Source of the DNA: UBA4466 sp963925035
GTDB lineage: Bacteria; Bacteroidota; Bacteroidia; Flavobacteriales_D; Crocinitomicaceae
Assembly: GCA_963925035.1 (NCBI GenBank)
Contig: CAWUSK010000001.1
Span: forward strand, 31,741-95,740
Direction: 5' to 3'
Length of the DNA: 64,000 nucleotides
Shown piece by piece: positions 58,734-64,000 of the stretch. The translations under genes were made by a program, and so were the position numbers. The notes beneath the pieces were generated by a model. That model was not told where the DNA came from and did no database searches. It saw nothing but the letters and a program-made list of their open reading frames with translations. How positions within the stretch are numbered: the first letter of the stretch is position 1; every line of letters starts with the position of its first letter.

Positions 58734-60008
58734 ATGCGAATATTGTTGTTAGGGTCAGGAGGAAGAGAACACGCGTTTGCATGGAAAATTGCACAAAGTT
58801 CTGCACTTGAGGAGTTATTTATAGCTCCAGGGAATGCAGGAACACGTTTGCACGGAAAAAATGTAGATGTCGACCCAAATGATTTTCAAGCAGTCAAAAA
58901 ATTTGTGTTAGAAAACACGATTAATATGGTCGTTGTTGGTCCTGAAGATCCGTTGGTAAATGGAATTGTGGACTTCTTTGAAGCAGATGACACAATCAAA
59001 AACATTCCAGTTATTGGTCCAAATGCACAAGCAGCACAAATGGAAGGTAGCAAAGATTTTGCCAAGCAATTTATGGCAAGACACTCTATTCCTACAGCAA
59101 AGTATGGAACATTTACCAAAGACACTTTAGAGGCTGGATATGCTTTTCTTGATAAAATGAAATCACCTTATGTTCTTAAGGCAGATGGACTTGCCGCAGG
59201 AAAAGGTGTGTTAATTTTAGAGGATTTGGCGGAAGCTAAAAAAGAATTAAAAAGCATGCTCGCCGATGCAAAATTTGGTGACGCAAGTTCAAGTGTAGTT
59301 ATTGAGCAGTTTTTATCTGGTATCGAACTTTCCTGCTTCGTTATTACAGATGGAGATGCCTATAAAATATTACCTGAAGCAAAAGATTACAAACGTATCG
59401 GTGAAGGAGATAAAGGACTAAATACTGGTGGAATGGGAGCTGTCTCGCCTGTGCCATTTGCAAATCCAACGTTTTTAGAAAAAATTAAGAATCAAATCAT
59501 CATTCCTACAATCAAAGGTTTTAAAGAAGATGGAATTACTTACAAAGGTTTTGTTTTCTTTGGAATTATTAATGTAAAAAATGAACCTTACGTAATTGAA
59601 TACAATTGCCGAATGGGTGACCCAGAAACTGAAGTTGTTATTCCTCGATTGAAATCTGATTTATTGGATTTATTCGAAGGTGTTGCTACAAGCACGCTTT
59701 CTGAATGCGATATACAGTTTGACGAAAGAAGCGTATCTACAGTTATGATGGTTTCTGGTGGTTATCCGGATGCTTACGAAAAGGGAAAACAAATTTTTGG
59801 ATTGAATGCTGTTAGCGATAGTATTATTTTTCATGCAGGAACTGCAGCTGACGGCCCAGCAGTAATTACAAATGGCGGAAGGGTTTTAGCCGCAACTTCA
59901 TACGGTAAAAACCTCGAATCAGCGCTGAAAAAGTCTTACGCTTCAATTGCTAAAATTGAATTTGAAAAAGCATCGTACCGAAAGGATATAGGATTCGATG
60001 TACTGTAA
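58734..60008 (+). CDS. purD: Phosphoribosylamine-glycine ligase
   Basis: A 424-residue ATP-grasp enzyme (GARS) that joins glycine to phosphoribosylamine. N-terminal RILLLGSGGREHAFAWKIAQS, APGNAGT, then ATP-grasp parts PYVLKADGLAAGKGVLIL, GEGDKGLNTGGMGAVSP and the metal-binding EYNCRMGDPETEVV. Length is normal, without fusion to purN or purM. It lies 17 nt after purQ, so the two form a purine operon. Confidence 0.97.
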   Translation: MRILLLGSGGREHAFAWKIAQSSALEELFIAPGNAGTRLHGKNVDVDPNDFQAVKKFVLENTINMVVVGPEDPLVNGIVDFFEADDTIKNIPVIGPNAQAAQMEGSKDFAKQFMARHSIPTAKYGTFTKDTLEAGYAFLDKMKSPYVLKADGLAAGKGVLILEDLAEAKKELKSMLADAKFGDASSSVVIEQFLSGIELSCFVITDGDAYKILPEAKDYKRIGEGDKGLNTGGMGAVSPVPFANPTFLEKIKNQIIIPTIKGFKEDGITYKGFVFFGIINVKNEPYVIEYNCRMGDPETEVVIPRLKSDLLDLFEGVATSTLSECDIQFDERSVSTVMMVSGGYPDAYEKGKQIFGLNAVSDSIIFHAGTAADGPAVITNGGRVLAATSYGKNLESALKKSYASIAKIEFEKASYRKDIGFDVL

Positions 60009-60047
60009 ATCACTTTATTTCGTATCTTTCATCTGTAACAAGAATTA

Positions 60048-61301
60048 ATGGAAGTCCCACTTATTGGAATTTGTATCACTTTGGTTTTTTCTGCATTCTT
60101 TTCAGGAATGGAGATTGCGTATATTTCATCCAATCGATTAAAAATTGAACTAGACAAATCAAAGGGAACTTTAAACGGTCGAATTTTATCTTTATTCTAC
60201 AAACACGAATCTCATTTCATAGCCATGTTGCTCTTGGGTAACAATATTGCACTTGTGTTCTTTGGGCTTTATGCGGCTCAAGTTTTAGAGCCGATTATCG
60301 TCGTTTCTTTGGGAATTGTTAATTCTGGATTGGTGCTGTTGATCCAAACTATTTTATCTACTGCTCTTGTACTAATTACTGCCGAATTTCTTCCCAAAAC
60401 TTTCGTGCAAATGAATCCTAGCGGTTATTTAAAATATGCATCATTGCCAATGGTGTTAATCTATTTCGTTTTATATTCTCCTACATATTTGGTGCTCGGC
60501 ATGAGTAACATGTTCTTAAAATTGTTAAACGTGGACAGCTCAAACACAGAAAAGGTGTTTTCTAAAGTTGATCTAGAGCATTACGTGCAAGACATTAACG
60601 ACCGAATTCGAGACGAACAAGACTTTGGCAATGAAGTTCAAATTTTACAAAACGCGCTTGACTTTGACACTGTAAAAGCAAGAGATTGCATGGTTCCAAG
60701 GACAGAAATTATTTCCGTTGATGTGGAGGATGACATCGACAAGTTAATGCGAAAATTTATTGATACAGGAAAGTCCAAAATCGTAGTTTATAGAGAACAC
60801 ATTGACAACATCATCGGATATGTCCATTCGTTTGAAATGTTTAAATCTCCACAATCGATCAAACAAATTTTATTGCCAATCACCTTCGTTCCTGAAGCGA
60901 TCCCTGGAAAAGAATTATTAGAGTCCTTTACCACTAATGCCGCAACAATTTCCGTAGTTGTAGATGAGTACGGAGGAACGGCAGGTGTTGTGACTATTGA
61001 AGATGTAATTGAAGAAATCTTTGGTGAAATTGAAGACGAACACGACACAGAAGATTGGTTAGAAGAAATTATTTCCGAAGATGAATATCGTTTTTCTGCA
61101 CGTATCGATATTGATTATTTGATTGAAGAGTACGGTCTCAAAATCACTCCAGACGAAGAATATGAAACCTTAGGAGGAATGATATTATATCATTTGGAAT
61201 CCATTCCAGAAGCAGGCACAAAAATTGATATAGACGACTTAACATTCGACATCGAAAAAGTAAGTGACAATCGAATTGAAATCGTTCGAATAATAAAATA
61301 A
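60048..61301 (+). CDS. CNNM/DUF21-CBS transport-type membrane protein
   Basis: A 417-residue membrane protein with an N-terminal DUF21/CNNM domain of three to four helices (FSAFFSGMEIAYISSNRLKIE, AMLLLGNNIALVF), then a CBS-pair (about 190-315, MVPRTEIISVDVEDDIDKLM and DEYGGTAGVVTIEDVIEEIFGEIEDE) and a CorC/HlyC C-terminal domain (GLKITPDEEYETLGGMIL). Family members export Mg2+ or Na+. It resembles gliding protein GldE in order but lacks its gene neighbours, so GldE is not claimed. The following secreted gene starts 6 nt on. Confidence 0.86.
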   Translation: MEVPLIGICITLVFSAFFSGMEIAYISSNRLKIELDKSKGTLNGRILSLFYKHESHFIAMLLLGNNIALVFFGLYAAQVLEPIIVVSLGIVNSGLVLLIQTILSTALVLITAEFLPKTFVQMNPSGYLKYASLPMVLIYFVLYSPTYLVLGMSNMFLKLLNVDSSNTEKVFSKVDLEHYVQDINDRIRDEQDFGNEVQILQNALDFDTVKARDCMVPRTEIISVDVEDDIDKLMRKFIDTGKSKIVVYREHIDNIIGYVHSFEMFKSPQSIKQILLPITFVPEAIPGKELLESFTTNAATISVVVDEYGGTAGVVTIEDVIEEIFGEIEDEHDTEDWLEEIISEDEYRFSARIDIDYLIEEYGLKITPDEEYETLGGMILYHLESIPEAGTKIDIDDLTFDIEKVSDNRIEIVRIIK

Positions 61302-61307
61302 ACTGCC

Positions 61308-62147
61308 GTGTTTCATTTAAAAATCCAACTTCTTTTCATCGCAATTGTAGGTTCCTTTTTCGGTTTTACTCAGCAATGGACGACTTTCAAATTAGACGAT
61401 AAGCTCAACGAAATTTCTGGTTTAGAACAACTCGATGAATCTACATTAGTTGCGATTAACGACAGTGGCAGCGGAGCCGAATTACATGTCCTCAACATGG
61501 AAGGCAAAATACTAAAAACGGTTGCTGTGAAAAATGCCACCAATATAGATTGGGAAGATCTCGCTAGGGACAATGATTATTTGTATATCGGTGATATCGG
61601 AAACAACGAAAATAAACGCAAAAACCTATGTGTTTACAAAGTGCGAATCGCAGACATATTATCAAAAAAGGAAGTCGTAGCTCAAAAAATTTCATTCAAC
61701 TATTCCAATCAAAATGAGTTCCCACCGAATAAAAGTCAACTTAATTTTGATGCCGAAGGAATGATAGTTTATAAAGAATCTATTTACATTTTCTCTAAAA
61801 ATAGAACTGAGCCCTGGACAGGAATTAGCAATATTTATACATTACCAAAACAGAAGGGAACATACAATGCGAAGAAATACTCTGAATTGTACGTTGGTGA
61901 GCAAGGTTGGTGGCAAGATGCAATTACTGGCGCCGATATTTTAAATGACCAACTTTATGTTCTAACCTATGGCCGTATATTTCAGTTAAATATTGCGGAT
62001 TTAGACAGAAAACCAACATTTTCGCACGAATTTAAGCGCACTACTCAAAAGGAGGCGGTCGTCGTTATAAATCATAGTACAATCCTTCTTGCAGATGAAG
62101 TAAAAAAAATTATTGGTGGAGGAAACCTGTATAAATTTGAAAAATAA
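61308..62147 (+). CDS. Exported beta-propeller-like protein, GTG start
   Basis: A 279-residue exported protein. Signal peptide MFHLKIQLLFIAIVGSFFGFT precedes Gln22. The mature part resembles an SdiA-regulated or phytase-esterase-like propeller: LNEISGLEQLDESTLVAINDSG, NATNIDWEDLARDNDYLYIGDIG and VFTGADILNDQLYVLTYGR-type blades. It begins at GTG 61308 in the absence of an ATG. It starts 6 nt after the CNNM gene and precedes the HAD gene by 4 nt, so is mid-operon. Catalysis not shown. Confidence 0.78.
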   Translation: MFHLKIQLLFIAIVGSFFGFTQQWTTFKLDDKLNEISGLEQLDESTLVAINDSGSGAELHVLNMEGKILKTVAVKNATNIDWEDLARDNDYLYIGDIGNNENKRKNLCVYKVRIADILSKKEVVAQKISFNYSNQNEFPPNKSQLNFDAEGMIVYKESIYIFSKNRTEPWTGISNIYTLPKQKGTYNAKKYSELYVGEQGWWQDAITGADILNDQLYVLTYGRIFQLNIADLDRKPTFSHEFKRTTQKEAVVVINHSTILLADEVKKIIGGGNLYKFEK

Positions 62148-62151
62148 AGAC

Positions 62152-62817
62152 ATGAAATTTACCGATTTTGAAGCAGTCATTTTTGACATGGACGGGGTTC
62201 TCATCGATTCTGAACCGCTGTGGAAAATTGCCATGGAAAATGTGTTTCGGTCGATCGGTTGTCCGCTAACAAAAGAAGATTTTCAAAAAACCGTTGGACT
62301 AAGAATCGACGAGGTGATTGAATATTGGTTTGAGCACATTGGCTGGAACGAAAAGTCTCCCAAAGAAGTCGAAAATGAAATTGTTCAACAGATGATCCAA
62401 CTGATTCAAGAAAATGGAGAACGATTGGAAGGTGTAATTGAAACCTTGGATTATTTACGTTCAAACAACTTTAAAATAGGCCTGGGAACTTCTTCCTATT
62501 CCATCTTAATTGATACAGTATTGAGCACACTCAATATCACGGATAAATTTGACTTTACACATTCTGCAGAACACGAGCAATATGGGAAACCACATCCTGC
62601 TGTTTACCTAACCGTAGCCGAAACTTTAAATGTTGCACCAAAGAAATGTTTGGTAATTGAGGATTCATTAAATGGAATCATTGCCGGAAAAGCTGCAGGA
62701 ATGAAAGTCATATGTATTCCTGAAAAAACACACCATCCTGAGCCTAAGTTAATCCTTGCTGATCAAGAATTCGAGAACATGCAAAAAATGTTAACATCAT
62801 TGATTTATGTAAAATAA
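62152..62817 (+). CDS. HAD-superfamily phosphatase (HxpB/beta-PGM-like)
   Basis: A 221-residue HAD hydrolase of subfamily IA with a small cap. Motif I FDMDGVLIDSEPLW has the nucleophilic Asp and the acid Asp, motif II is GLGTSSYS, and motif III/IV are KPHPAVY and LVIEDSLNGIIAGKAAGMK. Closest to sugar-phosphate phosphatases such as YniC/HxpB or beta-phosphoglucomutase. Start is ATG 62152 (MKFTDFEAVIFD) rather than GTG 62113, since the latter lies inside the upstream gene. Substrate unknown. Confidence 0.9.
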   Translation: MKFTDFEAVIFDMDGVLIDSEPLWKIAMENVFRSIGCPLTKEDFQKTVGLRIDEVIEYWFEHIGWNEKSPKEVENEIVQQMIQLIQENGERLEGVIETLDYLRSNNFKIGLGTSSYSILIDTVLSTLNITDKFDFTHSAEHEQYGKPHPAVYLTVAETLNVAPKKCLVIEDSLNGIIAGKAAGMKVICIPEKTHHPEPKLILADQEFENMQKMLTSLIYVK

Positions 62818-62854
62818 ATGTTCATTCGTGTAAGCAACCACGAGTGATAAGAGA

Positions 62855-62862
62855 TATTTTTG
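62855..62862 (+). promoter_or_regulatory. -7 promoter element
   Basis: TATTTTTG matches TAnnTTTG exactly and lies 23 nt before the ATG at 62886. An upstream in-frame ATG would precede the transcription start, which supports 62886 as the true start. Confidence 0.5.
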
Positions 62863-62885
62863 TCATTCTTATAAAACCAAAAAAC

Positions 62886-63476
62886 ATGAAAATATTAGGA
62901 ATTATTTTATTGAGCTTTTTTATTGCTCCAACCACTTTTTCTCAGGCTTTTGAAAAGGGGGCGAATTATATAACATTAAGCTTCGGTATAGACCCATATG
63001 GAAAAGCAAATAAATACAACGCTGGGCATGGTTACAAACACATATCGATAGGTCCAATTATTTTAGCGTATGAGCATGGTATTACCGATCTTTTAGGAAT
63101 AGGGAGAATTGGAGTTGGTGGAGCAGTTGCCCAATCTTTTTATACGAGTAAATCATATTATACAAATCAGAACTACGAATACAAATCAAACCGTTCCAGA
63201 ACTTCCCTTGCATTAAGAGCTGCCTACCATTTTGATTTTGGAGTAGAAAAGATGGACGTTTATGCTGGAGTTGGTGGTGCTTTGCACTTTATAACTGACA
63301 CCTACAAAACAGACAATCCTTTTGATCCAAATTATGGCTATTCGCGCCGTTCTGTTTCCGGAGGACCTAGTGTTTTTGGAGGAATTCGTTATTTCCTTAC
63401 CAAAAAATTTGGACTTTACGGAGAAGCAGGATACGATATTTCCGCATTAAACGGAGGATTTGTTTTTAAATTTTAA
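62886..63476 (+). CDS. Small outer-membrane beta-barrel protein
   Basis: A 196-residue exported protein with a signal peptide (MKILGIILLSFFIAPTTFS then Gln20). The rest is Gly- and aromatic-rich with alternating strands (YITLSFGIDPYGK, SRTSLALRAAYHFDFG, LYGEAGYDISALNGGFVFKF) and terminates in Phe, fitting an eight-stranded barrel. Family not recognised; could be an OmpW- or PorT-like small barrel. It stands alone with its own -7 box and a downstream terminator. Confidence 0.78.
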   Translation: MKILGIILLSFFIAPTTFSQAFEKGANYITLSFGIDPYGKANKYNAGHGYKHISIGPIILAYEHGITDLLGIGRIGVGGAVAQSFYTSKSYYTNQNYEYKSNRSRTSLALRAAYHFDFGVEKMDVYAGVGGALHFITDTYKTDNPFDPNYGYSRRSVSGGPSVFGGIRYFLTKKFGLYGEAGYDISALNGGFVFKF

Positions 63477-63490
63477 TGTCTTTAAGCATT

Positions 63491-63526
63491 AAAAGAGGGC
63501 CTCAAATTATTGGGTCCCTCTTTTTT
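63491..63526. terminator. Terminator between the barrel and OmpA genes
   Basis: AAAAGAGGG pairs with CCCTCTTTT around a CCTCAAATTATTGGGT-type loop with partial inner pairing, then a T-run. An A-run precedes the left arm, so it may serve both convergent genes. Confidence 0.78.
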
Positions 63527-63541
63527 CTAGTTTGACTTGAA

Positions 63542-64000
63542 TCAATCCTTTGAAATCAATTCAAAAAGTGCATTCAAGTTTGGAGAGATAATTATTTCTA
63601 TTCTTCTGTTTTTTGCTTTATCATTTGGATCTACTGGTATAAACTCAGATCTTCCAGCCGCCATTAATTGTCCTGGGTTAATATTTGAGTTTCCTGTCAT
63701 TATACCAATTACCGATGTTGCTCGTAATACCGAAAGTTCCCAATTGTTTTTTGGGTGACTTTGACTGTTCAGTTTATCGGTATCAGTATGTCCTTCAACA
63801 ATAATTTCTAACTCTTTTTCTGTTTCTAACACACGTGCTAGATCAATCAACGCTTTTTGACCTTCCGCTTCAACTGAAGTGCTACCTGAACTAAAAAGTA
63901 ATTTTGCCTCAAGACTTACATAGATTTTTCCGTTTTTTTCTATAACTGTCAACCCTTTGTTTTCAAATCCTTTCAGTGCTGCAGCAACTTTATCTTTTAA
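63542..64000 (-). CDS. OmpA/MotB-family C-terminal peptidoglycan-binding domain, N-terminus missing
   Basis: The reverse strand is open from the window edge and ends at 63542. It covers the C-terminal ~152 residues of an OmpA-type domain: LLFSSGSTSVEAEGQKALIDLA, the diaminopimelate-binding VEGHTDTD and NWELSVLRATSVI, AAGRSEFIPVDPNDKAKNRRIEIIISP. The signature Asp and Arg (NRRIEI) are present. The frame continues upstream as VAAALKGFENKGLTVIEKNG. Function is anchoring the outer membrane to peptidoglycan. Confidence 0.9.
   Translation of the reverse strand, partial: LKDKVAAALKGFENKGLTVIEKNGKIYVSLEAKLLFSSGSTSVEAEGQKALIDLARVLETEKELEIIVEGHTDTDKLNSQSHPKNNWELSVLRATSVIGIMTGNSNINPGQLMAAGRSEFIPVDPNDKAKNRRIEIIISPNLNALFELISKD

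Noticed and set aside
60048..61301. Identification as gliding protein GldE
   Set aside because: Domain order matches, but the sequence and neighbours (purD, propeller protein) fit the general CNNM/CBS family; the usual gldD/ssb neighbours are missing.
1..64000. tRNA, rRNA, riboswitch, CRISPR, phage or defence systems
   Set aside because: No tRNA-type TTCGANTC arms with acceptor pairing, no regular direct repeats, no phage structural genes and no restriction, toxin or reverse transcriptase genes were recognised by eye on either strand.

Overview
The window is AT-rich chromosomal DNA from a member of the Bacteroidota, most likely a flavobacterium-like gliding or T9SS-bearing organism, perhaps near Crocinitomicaceae. 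Supporting marks are a GldH lipoprotein, PorP/SprF, type A and type B T9SS C-terminal sorting domains, a RicT/PSP1 gene directly before gldH, the TAnnTTTG -7 promoter element before many genes, few clear Shine-Dalgarno sites, and signal peptides that mostly end just before a glutamine. Genus is not assignable from sequence alone.

Layout. 1-6.5 kb: partial kynU, hemL, a secreted hypothetical, a keto-acid repair pair (methionine aminotransferase plus omega-amidase) and a type A T9SS protein. 6.5-13.6 kb: YqaA-like membrane protein, fbp, mfd and two glycosyltransferases. 13.6-25.9 kb: secreted subtilase, LETM1-like protein, lamin-tail surface protein, asd, SUFU-domain protein with DUF2911 protein, dxr, MarC, a PLP racemase and a GNAT. 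25.9-28.8 kb is the only clearly decayed accessory stretch: a lipoprotein pseudogene broken by an IS3-family fragment, an intact pirin gene, and a second IS3-family remnant beside a truncated secreted ORF. 28.8-36 kb: universal stress protein, EamA permease, a protein with a very long charged helix, a clamp-loader subunit, ricT-gldH and a DUF2490/lipoprotein pair. 36-47 kb: a T9SS type B surface protein with a CotH kinase domain followed at once by PorP/SprF, then TPR, membrane, Ig-like and GAF proteins and two similar lipoproteins. 47-64 kb: pheS, YtxJ, glutaminyl cyclase, ftsE, a large TPR protein with an outer-membrane barrel protein, lspA-dksA-like pair, purQ-purD, a CNNM/CBS transporter-like protein, a HAD phosphatase and a partial OmpA-family protein.

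How it works together. Most genes are housekeeping (haem, isoprenoid, purine, lysine/threonine, DNA repair and replication). The recurring theme is the cell envelope: about a dozen Sec-exported proteins with Gln at the expected mature N-terminus, a membrane-anchored glutaminyl cyclase that could cap them as pyroglutamate, lipoprotein signal peptidase, and T9SS cargo with a dedicated PorP/SprF partner. I saw no defence island, CRISPR array, prophage, biosynthetic cluster or tRNA. The most unusual signals are small-scale: promoter -7 elements exactly 4 nt before start codons (predicted leaderless mRNAs), two start codons set directly against the T-run of an upstream terminator, the nested IS3 decay, and the CotH kinase/SprF unit. 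Gene family names come from recalled family signatures; no search was run.
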